From assembly GCA_958298945.1 (NCBI GenBank), contig OY282608.1, forward strand, positions 19,011,933 to 19,075,932: DNA of 64,000 nt. The letters are read 5' to 3'. Shown here one piece after another: positions 14,291-30,894 of this stretch. Under the pieces are notes generated by a model, which saw only the letters and a program-made list of their open reading frames with translations, was not told the DNA's origin and searched no databases. Each line of letters starts with the position of its first letter. Position 1 is the first letter of the stretch. A program made the translations under genes and the position numbers. This DNA is from Atherix ibis (lineage: Eukaryota; Arthropoda; Insecta; Diptera; Athericidae).

Positions 14291-17200
14291 AACCAACAAG
14301 CCAACAAACCAACAAACCAACAAACGAACAAACCAACAAACCAACAAACCAATAAACCAACAAACCAACAAGCCAACAAACCAACAAGCCAACAAATGAA
14401 CAAACCAACAAACCAACAACCCAACAAGCCAACAAACCACAAAACCAACAAACCAACAAGCCAACAAATCAACACACCAACACACCAACAAACGAACAAA
14501 CCAACAAACCAACAAACCAACAAACCAACAAACAAACAAGCCAACAAGCGAACAAACCAATAAGCCAACAAACGAACAAACCAACAAACCAACAAACCAA
14601 CAAACCAACAAACCAACAAGCCAACAAACCAACAAACCAACAAACCAACCGACAAACAAACCAACAAACGAACAAACCAACAAACGAACAAACCAACGAA
14701 CCAACAAGCCAACAAACCAAAAAACCAACAAACCAACAAACCAACAAACGAACAAATCAACAAACCATCAAACGAACAAACCAACAAACAAACAAACCAA
14801 CTAACAAACAAACCAACAAACCAACAAACCAACAAACCAACAAACCAACAAACCAACAAACGAACAAACCAACAAACCAACAAACCAACAAACGAACAAA
14901 CCAGCAAACCAACAAACCAACAAACAAACAAACCAACAAACGAACAAACCAACAAACCAACAAACCAACAAACCAACAAACCAACAAACCAACAAACCAA
15001 CAAACCAACAAACCAACAAACTACCAAACCAACAAACCAACAAACCAACAAGCCAACAAACCAACAAACCAACAAGCCAACAAGCCAACAAACCAACAAA
15101 CCAACAAACGAACAAATCAACAAACCAACAAACAAACAAACCAAGAAACCAAGAAACCAACAAACCAACAAACCAACAAACCAACAAACCAACAAACCAA
15201 CAAACCAACAAACCAACAAACCAACAAAACCAACAAACCAATAAGCCAACAAACCAACAAGCCAACAAGCCAACAAAATAACAAACCAACAACCCAAAAA
15301 ACCAACAAACCAACAAACCAACAAACCAACAAACCAACGAACGAACAAAATAAAAAACCAACAAGCCAACAAGCCAACAAACCAACAAGCCAACAAACCA
15401 ACAAACCAACAAACGAACAAACCAACAAACCAACAAACCAACAAACCAACAAACTAACAAACGAACAAACCAACAAGCCAACAAGCCAACAAACCAACAA
15501 GCCAACAAACCAACAAGCCAATTAACCAACAAACCAACAAACCAACAAGCCAACAAACTAACAAACCAACAAAACAACAAGCCAACAAGCCAACAAACCA
15601 ACAAGCCAACAAACCAAAAAACCAACAAACCAACAAACCAACAAACCAGCAAACGAACAAACCAACAAACCAACAAACCAACAAACCAACAAACCAACAA
15701 ATCAACAAACCAACAAACCAACAAACCAACAAACCAACAAACCAACAAACCAACAAACCAACAAACCAACAAACGAACAAACCAAAAAATCAACAAACCA
15801 ACAAGCCAACAAACCAACAAACCAACAAGCCAACAAGCCAACAAATTAACAAACCAACAAACCAACAAACCAACAAACCAACAAGCCAACAAATCAACAA
15901 ACCAACAAGCCAACAAACCAACAAACCAACAAGCCAACAAACCAACAAACCAACAAGCGAACAAACAAACAAACCAACAACCCAACAAACCAATAAACCA
16001 ACAAACCAACAAGTCAACAAACCAACAAGCCAACAAACGAACAAACCAACAAACAAACAAACTAACAAACCAACAAACCAACAAACGAACAAACCAACAA
16101 ACCAACAAACCAACAAACCAACAAACTAACAAACCACCAAACCAACAAACCAACAAACCAACAAGCCAACAAACCAACAAACCAACAAACCAACCGACAA
16201 ACAAACCAACAAACGAACAAACCAACAAACGAACAAACCAACGAACCAACAAGCCAACAAACCAAAAAACCTACAAACCAACAAACCAACAAACGAACAA
16301 ATCAACAAACCATCAAACGAACAAACCAACAAACAAACAAACCAACTAACAAACAATCCAACAAACCAACAAACCAACAAACCAACAAACGAACAAACCA
16401 ACAAACCAACAAACCAACAAACGAACAAACCAACAAACCAACAAACCAACAAACCAACAAACAAACAAACCAACAAACGAACAAACCGACAAACCAACAA
16501 ACCAACAAACCAACAAACCAACAAACCAACAAACCAACAAACCAACAAACCAACAAACCAACAAACCAACAAACCAACAAACCAACAAACCAACAAACCA
16601 ACAAACCACCAAACCAACAAACCAACAAACCAACAAGCCAACAAACCAACAAACCAACAAGCCAACAAGCCAACAAACCAACAAACCAACAAACCAACAA
16701 ACGAACAAATTAACAAACCAACAAACAAACAAACCAAGAAACCAAGAAACCAACAAACCAACAAACCAACAAACCAACAAACCAACAAACCAACAAACCA
16801 ACAAACCAACAAAACCAACAAACCAAGAAGCCAACAAACCAACAAGCCAACAAGCCAACAAAATAACAAACCAACAACCCAAAAAACCAACAAACCAACA
16901 AACCAACAAACCAACAAACCAACGAACGAACAAACTAAAAAACCAACAAGCCAACAAGCCAACAAACCAACAAGCCAACAAACCAACAAACCAACAAACG
17001 AACAAACCAACAAACCAACAAACTAACAAACCAACAAACCAACAAACTAACAAACGAACAAACCAACAAGCCAACAAGCCAACAAACCAACAAGCCATCA
17101 AACCAACAAGCCAATTAACCAACAAACCAACAAACCAACAAGCCAACAAACTAACAAACCAACAAAACAACAAGCCAACAAGCCAACAAACCAACAAGCC

Positions 17201-20200
17201 AACAAACCAAAAAACCAACAAACCAACAAACCAACAAACGAACAAACCAACAAACCAAAAAACCAACAAACCAACAAACCAACAAACCAACAAGCCAACA
17301 AGCCAACAAACCAACAAGCCAACAAACCAACAAGCCAATTAACCAATAAACCAACAAACCAACAAGCCAACAAACTAACAAACCAACAAAACAACAAGCA
17401 AACAAGCCAACAAACCAACAATTCAACAAGCCAACAAACCAAAAAACCAACAAGCCAACAAACCAACAAACCAACAAACCAAGTCACCAATAAGCCAGCA
17501 AACCAACAAACCAACAAGCCAACAAACCAATAAACCAACAAACCCACAAACCGACAAACAAATAAACCAACAAACCAACAAACCAACAAACCAACGAACC
17601 AATAAACCAACAAACCAACAAACCAACAAACGAACAAACCCACAAACCAACAAACCAACAAACTAACAAACCAACAAACGAACAAACCAACAAACCAACA
17701 AACCAACAAACCAACAAACGAACAAACCAACAAACAAACAAACCAACAAACCAATAAACCAACAAGCCAACAAGCTAACAAACCAACAAACCAACAAACC
17801 AAGAAACGAACAAATCAACAAACCAACAAACCAACAAACCAACAAACCAACAAACCAACAAACCAACAAACCAGTAAACCAACAAACCAACAAACCAACA
17901 AACTAACAAACCAACAAACCAACAAACCAACAAACCAACAAACCAACAAACCAACAAACCAACAAACCAACAAACCAACAAACCAACAAACCAACAAACG
18001 AACAAACCAAAAAACCAACAAACCAACAAGCCAACAAACCAACAAACCAACAAGCCAACAAGCCAACAAATTAACAAACCAACAAACCAACAAACCAACA
18101 AACCAACAAGCCAACAAATCAACAAACCAACAAGCCAACAAACCAACAAACCAACAAGCCAACAAACCAACAAACCAACAAGCGAACAAACAAACAAACC
18201 AACAACCCAACAAACCAATAAACCAACAAACCAACAAGCCAACAAACCAACAAGCCAACAAACGAACAAACCAACAAACAAACAAACTAACAAACCAGCA
18301 AACCAACAAACGAACAAACCAACAAACCAACAAACCAACAAACCAAGAAACCAACAAACCAACAAACCAACAAGCCAACAAACCAACAAACCAGCAAACC
18401 AACAAACCAACAAAACCAACAAACCAACAAACCAACAAACTAACAAACCAACAACCAACAAGCCAACAAACCAACAAACCAACAAACCAACAAACCAATA
18501 AACCAACAAACCAACAAACCAACAAACCAACAAACCAACAAACCAACAAGCCAACAAACCAACAAGCCAACAAACCAACAAACCAACAAACCAACAAACC
18601 AACTAACCAACAAACCAACAAACCAACAAACCAACAAGCCAACAAAACAAAAAACCAACAAACGAACAAACGAACAAACAAACAAACCAACAAACCAACA
18701 AGCCAACAAACCAACAAACCAACAAACCAACTAACCAACTAACCAACAAACCAACAAACCAACAAGCCAACAAACCAACAAACCAAGAAGCCAACAAACG
18801 AACAAACCAACAAACGAACAAACAAACAAACCAAAAAACGAACAAACGAACAAACGAACAAACCAACAAACCGACAAACCAACAAACCAACAAACCAACA
18901 AGCCAACAAGCCAACAAACCAACAAACCAAGTAACCAAAAAGCCAACAAACTAACAAACCAACAAGCCAACAAGCCAACAAACCAACAAACCAACAAACC
19001 AACAAACCAACAAACGAACAAACGAACAAACAAACAAACCAACAAACCAACAAATCAACACACCAACACACCAACAAGCGAACAAACCAACAAACCAGCA
19101 AACCAACAAACCAACAAACCAACAAAGCAACAAACCAACAAGCCAACAAGCCAACAAACTAACAAGCCAACAAACGAACAAACCAACAAACCAACAAACC
19201 AACAAGCCAACCAACCAACAAACCAACAAACCAACAAACGAACAGACAAACAAACCAACAAACAATCAAACCAACAAACGAACAAACCAACAAACCAACA
19301 AGCCAACAAACCGAAAAACCAACAAACCAACAAACCAACAAACGAACAAATTAACAAACCAACAAACGAATAAACTAACAAACAAACAAACCAACAAACA
19401 AACAAACCAACAAAACAAACCAACAAACCAACAAACGAACAAACCAACAAACCAACAAACCAACAAACGAACAAACCAACAAATCAACAAACCAACAAAC
19501 AAACAAACCAACAAACGAACAAACCAACAAACCAACAAACCAACAAACCAACAAATTTACAAACCAACAAACCAACAAACCAACAAACCAACAAACCAAC
19601 AAACCAACAAACCAACAAACCAACAAACCAACAAACCAACAAACCAACAAACCAACAAACCAACAAGCCAACAAACCAACAAACCAACAGGCCAACAAGC
19701 CAACAAACCAACAAACCAACAAACGAACAAATCAACAAACCAACAAACCAACAAACCAACAAACCAACAAACCAACAAACCAACAAACCAACAAACCAAC
19801 AAACCAACAAACCAACAAACCAACAAACCAACAAACCAACAAACCAACAAACCAACAGGCCAACAAACCAACAAACCAACGAGCCAACAAACCAACAAAC
19901 CAACAAACCAACAAACGAACAAACCAACAAACAAACAAACCAACAAACAAACAAACCAACAAACCAACAAACCAATATACCAACAAACCAACAAGCCAAC
20001 AAGCCAACAAACCAACAAACCAACAAACCAACAACCCAAAAAACCAACAAACCAACAAACCAACAAACCAACAAACCAACGAACGAACAAACTAACAAAC
20101 CAACAAGCCAACAAGCCAACAAACCAACATGCCAACAAACCAACAAACCAACAAACGAACAAACCAACAAACCAACAAACCAACAAACCAACAAACCAAC

Positions 20201-20400
20201 AAACCAACAAACCAACAAACCAAGAAGCCAACAAACGAACAAACCAACGAACGAACAAACCAACAAACCAAAAAACGAACAAACGAACAAACGAACAAAC
20301 CAACAAACCGACAAACCAACAAACCAACAAACCAACAAGCCAACAAGCCAAAAACCAACATACCAACAAACCAAGTAACCAAAAAGCCAACAAACTAACA
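14290..20400. repeat. Heterogeneous octamer domain, type D-like
   Basis: The type A landmarks stop and a looser pattern begins. The string CCAATTAACC occurs near 15,519, 17,111 and 17,335 and otherwise only near 49,393 and 54,351, linking this stretch to the type D region. CCAAGTCACCAATAAGCC near 17,499 corresponds to CCAAGTAACCAATAAGCC near 49,538 and 54,496. A 9-base unit followed by a compensating 7-base unit lies at 18,412-18,455, the same module that recurs from 50 to 61 kb. ACACCAAC units (near 14,470 and 19,052) anticipate domain B. I saw no kilobase tandem period within this stretch. It contains no gene. Confidence 0.65.
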
Positions 20401-21401
20401 AACCAACAAGCCAACAAGCCAACAAACATACAAACCAACAAACCAACAAACCAACAAACGAACAAACGAACAAACAAACAAACCAACAAACCAACAAATC
20501 AACACACCAACACACCAACACACCAACAAACGAACAAACCAACAAACCAACAAGCCAACAAACGAACAAACCAACAAACCAACAAACCAGCAAGCCAACA
20601 AACCAACAAACCAACAAACCAACAAACCAACAAACCAACAAACCAACAAACCAACAGACAAACAAACCAACAAACGAACATACCAACAAACGAACAAACC
20701 AACAAACGAACAAACCAACAAACCAACAAGACAACAAACCAAAAAACCAACAAACAAACAAACCAACAAACGAACAAACCAAAAAACCAACAAACTAACA
20801 AACCAACAAACCAACAAACCAACAAACAAACAAACCAACAAGCCAACAAACGAACAAACCAACAAACCAACAAACCAACAAGCCAACAAACCAACAAACC
20901 AACAAACCAACAAACGAACAAACCAACAAACGAACAAACCAACAAACGAACAAACCAACAAACCAAAAGCCAACAAATGAAAAAACCAACAAACCAACAA
21001 ACCACCAAACCAACAAACGAACAAATCAACAAACCAATAAACCAACAAACCAACAAACCAACAAACCAACAAACCAACAAACCAACAAACCACCAAGCCA
21101 ACAAGCCAACAAACCAACAAACCAACAAACAAACGAACTAACAAGCCAACAAACGAACAAACCAACAAACCACCAAACCAACAAGCCAACAAACCAACAA
21201 ACCAACAAACCAACAAACCAACAAACCAACAAACCAACAAACCAACAAGCCAACAAACCAACAAACCAACAAACCAACAAACCAACAAGCCAACAAGCCA
21301 ACAAACCCACAAGTCAACAAACGAACAAACTAACAAACTAACAAACCAACAAACCAACAAGCCAACAAACCACAAAACAAACAAACCAATAAGCCAACAA
21401 A

Positions 21402-22360
21402 TCAACACACCAACACACCAACAAACAAACAAACCAACAAACCAACAAACCAACAAACCAACAAACCAACAAACCAACAAACCAACAAACCAACAAACCA
21501 ACAAACCAACAAGCCAACAAACCAACAAACTAACAAGCTAACAAACGAACAAACTAACAAACCAACAAACCAACAAGCCAACAAACCAACAAAGCAACAA
21601 ACCAACAAACCAACAAGCCAACTAACCAACAAACAAACAAACCAACAAACGAACAAACCAACAAACGAACAAACCAACAAACCAACCAGCCAACAAGCCA
21701 AAAAACCAACAAACCAACAAACCAAAAAACGAACAAACCAACAAACCAACAAACGAACAAACCAACAAACAAACAAACCAACAAACCAACAAACCAACAA
21801 ACCAACAAACCAACAAACCAACAAACCAACAAACCAACAAACCAACAAACCAACAAACCAACAAGCCAACAAACCAACAAACCAAGAAACCAACAAACCA
21901 ACAAACCAACAAACCAACAAGCCAACAAACCAACAAACCAACAAGCCAACAAGCCAACAAACCAACAAACCAACAAACCAACAAACAAACAAATCAACAA
22001 ACCAACAAACCAACAAACCAACAAACCAACAAACCAACAAACCAACAAACCAACAAACCAACAAACCAACAAACCAACAAACCAACAAACCAACAAACCA
22101 ACAAACCAACAACCCAACAAACCAACAAACCAACAAACCAACAAACCAACAAGCCAACAAACCAACAAACAAACAAGTAAACAAACCAACAAACCAACAA
22201 ACGAACAAACCAACCAACAAACAAACAAACCAACAAACCAACAAACCAACAAACCAACAAACCAACAAACCAACAAGCCAACAAACCAACAAACCAACAA
22301 ACCAACAAACCAACAAGCCAACAAGCCAACAAGCCAACAAAATAACAAACCAACAACCCA
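21402..22360. repeat. Type B block, copy 1 of a pair offset by about 4,298 bases
   Basis: The variant order from 21,402 recurs from 25,700 at +4,298 bases. Toward the right end the offset falls to about 4,286, a difference of 12 bases and so not a whole number of octamers. The change lies near the AAACCAACCAAC phase-shifting units at about 22,207 and 26,480, which fits a slip by one and a half units there. Confidence 0.7.
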
Positions 22361-25300
22361 ACAAACCAACAAATCAACAAACCAGCAAACCAACAAACGA
22401 ACAAACTAGCAAACCAACAAGCCAACAAACCAACAAACCAACAAGCCAACAAACCAACAAACCAACAAACCAACAAACCAACAAACCAACAAACGAACAA
22501 ACCAACAAACCAACAAACAAACAACCCAACAAACGAACAAACCAACAAACCAACAAACCAACAAACAAACAAACCAACAAACCAACAAACCAACAAACCA
22601 ACATACCAACAAAACAACAGACAAACAAACCAACAAACGAACATACCAACAAACGAACAAACCAACAAACGAACAAACCAACAAACCAACAAGCCAACAA
22701 ACCAAAAAACCAACAAACAAACAAACCAACAAACGAACAAACCAAAAAACCAACAAACTAACAAACCAACAAACCAACAAACCAACAAACAAACAAACCA
22801 ACAAGCCAACAAACGAACAAACCAACAAACCAACAAACCAACAAGCCAACAAACCAACAAACCAACAAACCAACAAACGAACAAACCAACAAACGAACAA
22901 ACCAACAAACGAACAAACCAACAAACCAAAAGCCAACAAAAGAAAAAACCAATAAACCAACAAACCAACAAACGAACAAATCAACAAACCAATAAACCAA
23001 CAAACCAACAAACCAACAAACCAACAAACCAACAAACCAACAAACCACCAAGCCAACAAGCCAACAAACCAACAAACCAACAAACCAACAAACAAACGAA
23101 CTAACAAGCCAACAAACGAACAAACCAACAAACCAACAAACCAACAAGCCAACAAACCAACAAACCAACAAACCAACAAACCAACAAACCAACAAACCAA
23201 CAAGCCAACAAGCCAACAAACCAACAAACCAACAAACCAACAAACCAACAAACCAACAAGCCAACAAGCCAACAAGCCCACAAGTCAACAAACGAACAAA
23301 CTAACAAACTAACAAACCAACAAACCAACAAACCAACAAGCCAACAAACCACAAAACCAACAAACCAATAAGCCAACAAATCAACACACCAACACACCAC
23401 CAAACAAACAAACCAACAAACCAACAAACCAACAAACCAACAAACCAACAAACCAACAAACCAACAAACGAACAAACCAACAAACCAACAAACCAACAAA
23501 CCAACAAACCAACAAACCAACAAACCAAGAAGCCAACAAACGAACAAACCAACGAACGAACAAACCAACAAACCAAAAAACGAACAAACGAACAAACCAA
23601 CAAACCGACAAACCAACAAACCAACAAACCAACAAGCCAACAAGCCAACAAACCAACAAACCAAGTAACCAAAAAGCCAACAAACTAACAAACCAACAAG
23701 CCAACAAGCCAACAAACATACAAACCAACAAACCAACAAACCAACAAACGAACAAACGAACAAACAAACAAACCAACAAACCAACAAATCAACACACCAA
23801 CACACCAACACAACAACAAACGAACAAACCAACAAACCAACAAGCCAACAAACGAACAAACCAACAAACCAACAAACCAGCAAGCCAACAAACCAACAAA
23901 CCAACAAACCAACAAACCAACAAACCAACAAACCAACAGACAAACAAACCAACAAACGAACATACCAACAAACGAACAAACTAACAAACGAACAAACCAA
24001 CAAACCAACAAACCAACAAGCCAACAAACCAAAAAAACCAACAAACAAACAAACCAACAAACGAACAAACCAAAAAACCAACAAACTAACAAACCAACAA
24101 ACCAACAAACCAACAAACAAACAAACCAACAAGCCAACAAACGAACAAACCAAGAAACCAACAAACCAACAAGCCAACAAACCAACAAACCAACAAACCA
24201 ACAAACGAACAAACCAACAAACGAACAAACCAACAAACGAACAAACCAACAAACCAAAAGCCAACAAATTAAAAAACCAACAAACCAACAAACCAACAAA
24301 CGAACAAATCAACAAACCAATAAACCAACAAACCAACAAACCAACAAACCAACAAACCAACAAACCAACAAACCACCAAGCCAACAAGCCAACAAACCAA
24401 CAAACCAACAAACAAACGAACTAACAAGCCAACAAACGAACAAACCAACAAACCACCAAACCAACAAGCCAACAAACCAACAAACCAACAAACCAACAAA
24501 CCAACAAACCAACAAACCAACAAACCAACAAGCCAACAAACCAACAAACCAACAAACCAACAAACCAACAAACCAAAAAGCCAACAAGCCAACAAACCCA
24601 CAAGTCAACAAACGAACAAACTAACAAACTAACAAACCAACAAACCAACAAGCCAACAAACCACAAAACCAACAAACCAATAAGCCAACAAATCAACACA
24701 CCAACACACCAACAAACAAACAAACCAACAAACCAACAAACCAACAAACGAACAAACGAACAAACAAACAAACCAACAAACCAACAAATCAACACACCAA
24801 CACACCAACACACCAACAAACGAACAAACCAACAAACCAACAAGCCAACAAACGAACAAACCAACAAACCAACAAACCAGCAAGCCAACAAACCAACAAA
24901 CCAACAAACCAACAAACCAACAAACCAACAAACCAACAGACAAACAAACCAACAAACGAACATACCAACAAACGAACAAACCAACAAACGAACAAACCAA
25001 CAAACCAACAAACCAACAAGCCAACAAACCAAAAAACCAACAAACAAACAAACCAACAAACGAACAAACCAAAAAACCAACAAACTAACAAACCAACAAA
25101 CCAACAAACCAACAAACAAACAAACCAACAAGCCAACAAACGAACAAACCAACAAACCAACAAACCAACAAGCCAACAAACCAACAAACCAACAAACCAA
25201 CAAACGAACAAACCAACAAACGAACAAACCAACAAACGAACAAACCAACAAACCAAAAGCCAACAAATGAAAAAACCAACAAACCAACAAACCAACAAAC

Positions 25301-28300
25301 GAACAAATCAACAAACCAATAAACCAACAAACCAACAAACCAACAAACCAACAAACCAACAAACCAACAAACCAACAAACCACCAAGCCAACAAGCCAAC
25401 AAACCAACAAACCAACAAACAAACGAACTAACAAGCCAACAAACGAACAAACCAACAAACCACCAAACCAACAAGCCAACAAGCCAACAAACCAACAAAC
25501 CAACAAACCAACAAACCAACAAACCAACAAACCAACAAGCCAACAAACCAACAAACCAACAAACCAACAAACCAACAAACCAACAAGCCAACAAGCCAAC
25601 AAACCCACAAGTCAACAAACGAACAAACTATCAAACTAACAAACCAACAAACCAACAAGCCAACAAACCACAAAACCAACAAACCAATAAGCCAACAAAT
25701 CAACACACCAACACACCAACAAACAAACAAACCAACAAACCAACAAACCAACAAACCAACAAACCAACAAACCAACAAACCAACAAACCAACAAACCAAC
25801 AAACCAACAAGCCAACAAACCAACAAACTAACAAGCTAACAAACGAACAAACTAACAAACCAACAAACCAACAAGCCAACAAACCAACAAAGCAACAAAC
25901 CAACAAACCAACAAGCCAACTAACCAACAAACAAACAAACCAACAAACGAACAAACCAACAAACGAACAAACCAACAAACCAACCAGCCAACAAGCCAAA
26001 AAACCAACAAACCAACAAACCAAAAAACAAACAAACCAACAAACCAACAAACGAACAAACCAACAAACAAACAAACCAACAAACCAACAAACCAACAAAC
26101 CAACAAACCAACAAACCAACAAACCAACAAACCAACAAACCAACAAACCAACAAACCAACAAACCAACAAACCAACAAACCAACAAACCAACAAACCAAC
26201 AAACCAACAAGCCAACAAACCAAGAAACCAACAAGCCAACAAGCCAACAAACCACCAAACCAACAAACCAACAAACAAACAAATCAACAAACCAACAAAC
26301 CAACAAACCAACAAACCAACAAACCAACAAACCAACAAACCAACAAACCAACAAACCAACAAACCAACAAACCAACAAACCAACAAACCAACAAACCAAC
26401 AAACCAACAAACCAACAAACCAACAAGCCAACAAACCAACAAACAAACAAGTAAACAAACCAACAAACCAACAAACGAACAAACCAACCAACAAACAAAC
26501 CAACAAACAAACAAACCAACAAACCAACAAACCAACAAACCAACAAACCAACAAACCAACAAGCCAACAAACCAACAAACCAACAAACCAACAAACCAAC
26601 AAGCCAACAAGCCAACAAGCCAACAAAATAACAAACCAACAACCCAACAAACCAACAAATCAACAAACCAGCAAACCAACAAACGAACAAACTAGCAAAC
26701 CAACAAGCCAACAAACCAACAAACCAACAAGCCAACAAACCAACAAACCAACAAACCAACAAACCAACAAACCAACAAACAAACAAACCAACAAACCAAC
26801 AAACAAACAACCCAACAAACGAACAAACAAACAAACCAACAAACCAACAAACCAACAAACAAACAAACCAACAAACCAACAAACCAACAAACCAACAAAC
26901 CAACATACCAACAAAACAACAGACAAACAAACCAACAAACGAACATACCAACAAACGAACAAACCAACAAACGAACAAACCAACAAACCAACAAGCCAAC
27001 AAACCAAAAAACCAACAAACAAACAAACCAACAAACGAACAAACCAAAAAACCAACAAACTAACAAACCAACAAACCAACAAACCAACAAACAAACAAAC
27101 CAACAAGCCAACAAACGAACAAACCAACAAACCAACAAACCAACAAGCCAACAAACCAACAAACCAACAAACCAACAAACGAACAAACCAACAAACGAAC
27201 AAACCAACAAACGAACAAACCAACAAACCAAAAGCCAACAAATGAAAAAACCAATAAACCAACAAACCAACAAACGAACAAATCAACAAACCAATAAACC
27301 AACAAACCAACAAACCAACAAACCAACAAACCAACAAACCAACAAACCAACAAACCACCAAGCCAACAAGCCAACAAACCAACAAACCAACAAACCAACA
27401 AACAAACGAACTAACAAGCCAACAAACGAACAAACCAACAAACCAACAAACCAACAAACCAACAAGCCAACAAACCAACAAACCAACAAACCAACAAACC
27501 AACAAACCAACAAACCAACAAGCCAACAAGCCAACAAACCAACAAACCAACAAACCAACAAACCAACAAACCAACAAGCCAACAAGCCAACAAACCCACA
27601 AGTCAACAAACGAACAAACTAACAAACTAACAAACCAACAAACCAACAAGCCAACAAACCACAAAACCAACAAACCAATAAGCCAACAAATCAACACACC
27701 AACACACCAACAAACAAACAAACCAACAAACCAACAAACCAACAAACCAACAAACCAACAAACCAACAAACCAACAAACCAACAAGCCAACAAACCAACA
27801 AACTAACAAGCTAACAAACGAACAAACTAACAAACCAACAAACCAACAAGCCAACAAACCAACAAATCAACAAACCAACAAACCAACAAGCCAACTAACC
27901 AACAAACAAACAAACCAACAAACGAACAAACCAACAAACGAACAAACCAACAAACCAACCAGCCAACAAGCCAAAAAACCAACAAACCAACAAACCAAAA
28001 AACGAACAAACCAACAAACCAACAAACGAACAAACCAACAAACAAACAAACCAACAAACCAACAAACCAACAAACCAACAAACCAACAAACCAACAAACC
28101 AACAAACCAACAAACCAACAAACCAACAAACCAACAAACCAACAAACCAACAAACCAACAAACCAACAAGCCAACAAACCAACAAACCAACAAGCCAACA
28201 AGCCAACAAACCAACAAACAAACAAATCAACAAACCAACAAACCAACAAACCAATAAACCAACAAACCAAAAAACCAACAAACCAACAAACCAACAAACC

Positions 28301-30894
28301 AACAAGCCAACAAACCAACAAGCCAACAAACCAACAAGCCAACAAACCAACAAACCAACAAACCAAAAAACCAACAAGCCAACAAGCCAACAAGCCAACA
28401 AAATAACAAACCAACAACCCAACAAACCAACAAATCAACAAACAAGCAAACCAAGAAACGAACAAACTAACAAACCAACAAGCCAACAAACCAACAAACC
28501 AACAAACCAACAAACCAACAAACCAACAAACCAACAAACCAACAAACCAACAAACGAACAAACCAACAAACCAATAAACAAACAACCCAACAAACGAAGA
28601 AACCAACAAACCAACAAACCAACAAACCAACAAGCCAACAAACCAACAAACCAACAAGCCAACAAGCCAACAAACCAACAAACCAACAAACCAACAAACA
28701 AACAAATCAACAAACCAACAAACCAACAAACCAACAAACCAAAAAACGAACAAACGAACAAACTAACAAACAAACAAACCAACAAACCAACAAACCAACA
28801 AACCAACAAACCAACAAGCCAACAAGCCAACAAACCAACAAACCAACAAACCAACAAACCAAAAAGCCAACAAGCCAACAAACCAACAAGCCAACAAACC
28901 AACAAACCAACAAACCAACAAACCAAAAAACCATCAAACCAACAAACTAACAAGCCAACAAACCAACAAGCCAATAAACCAACAAGCCAACAAACCAACA
29001 AACCAACAAACCAACAAACCAACAAGCCAACAAGCCAACAAACCAACAAAATAACAAACCAACAACCCAACAAACCAACAAATCAACAAACCAACAAACC
29101 AACAAACGAACAAACCAACAAACCAATAAACAAACAACCCAACAAACGAAGAAACCAACAAACCAACAAACCAACAAACCAACAAGCCAACAAACCAACA
29201 AACCAACAAGCCAACAAGCCAACAAACCAACAAACCAACAAACCAACAAACAAACAAATCAACAAACCAACAAACCAACAAACCAACAAACCAACAAACC
29301 AACAAACCAAGAAACCAAGAAACCAACAAACCAACAAACCAACAAACCAACAAACCAACAAGCCAACAAACCAACAAACAAACAAGCCAACAAACCAACA
29401 AACCAACAAACGAACAAACCAACCAACAAACAAACCAACAAACCAACAAACCAAGAAACCAAAAAACCAACAAACCAACAAGCCAACAAACCAACAAACC
29501 AACAAACCAACAAACCAACAAACCAACAAGCCAACAAGCCAACAAGCCAACAAAATAACAAACCAACAACCCAACAAACCAACAAATCAACAAACCAGCA
29601 ACCCAACAAACGAACAAACTAACAAACCAACAAGCCAACAAACCAACAAACCAACAAGCCAACAAACCAACAAACCAACAAACCAACAAACCAACAAACG
29701 AACAAACCAACAAACCAACAAACAAACAACCCAACAAACGAACAAACCAACAAACCAACAAACCAACAAACAAACAAACCAACAAACCAACAAACCAACA
29801 AACCAACATACCAACAAAACAACAAACCAAGTAACCAACAAAAAAACAAACAAAAAAACCAACAAACCAAAAAACGAACAAACGAACAAACCAACAAACA
29901 AACAAACCAACAAACCAACAAACCAACAAACCAACAAGCCAACAAGCCAACAAACCAACAAACCAACAAACCAACAAACCAACAAACCAAAAAGCCAACA
30001 AGCCAACAAACCAACAAGCCAACAAACCAACAAACCAACAAACCAACAAACAAACAAATCAACAAACGAACAAACCAACAAACTAACAAACCAAAAACCA
30101 ACAAACCAACAAACCAATAAACCAACAAGCCAACAAACCAACAAGCCAACAAACCAACAAGCCAACAAACCAACAAACCAACAAACCAACAAACCAACAA
30201 GCCAACAAGCCAACAAGCCAACAAGCCAACAAAATAACAAACCAACAACCCAACAAACCAACAAATCAACAAACCAGCAAACCAACAAACGAACAAACTA
30301 ACAAACCAACAAACCAACAAACCAACAAACCAACAAGCCAACAAACCAACAAACCAACAAACCAACAAACCAACAAACCAACAAACGAACAAACCAACAA
30401 ACCAACAAATTAACAACCCAACAAACGAACAAACCAACAAACCAACAAACCAACAAACAAACAAACCAACAAACCAACAAACCAACAAACCAACAAACAA
30501 ACAAACCAACAAACCAACAAACCAACAAACCAACAAACCAACAAACCAACAAACCAACAAACCAACAAACGAACAAACCAACAAACCAACAAACAAACAA
30601 CCCAACAAACGAACAAACCAACAAACCAACAAACCAACAAACAAACAAACCAACAAACCAACAAATCAACACACCAACACACCAACACACCAACAAACGA
30701 ACAAACCAACAAACCAACAAGCCAACAAACGAACAAACCAACAAACCAACAAACCAGCAAGCCAACAAACCAACAAACCAACAAACCAACAAACCAACAA
30801 ACCAACAAACCAACAGACAAACAAACCAACAAACGAACATACCAACAAACGAACAAACCAACAAACGAACAAACCAACAAACCAACAAGCCAAC

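Noticed and set aside
15515..15530. CCAATTAACC as a homeodomain or promoter-like AT element
   Set aside because: It is a variant octamer pair that recurs with its block at 17,111, 17,335, 49,393 and 54,351. Nothing nearby looks like a gene it could control.
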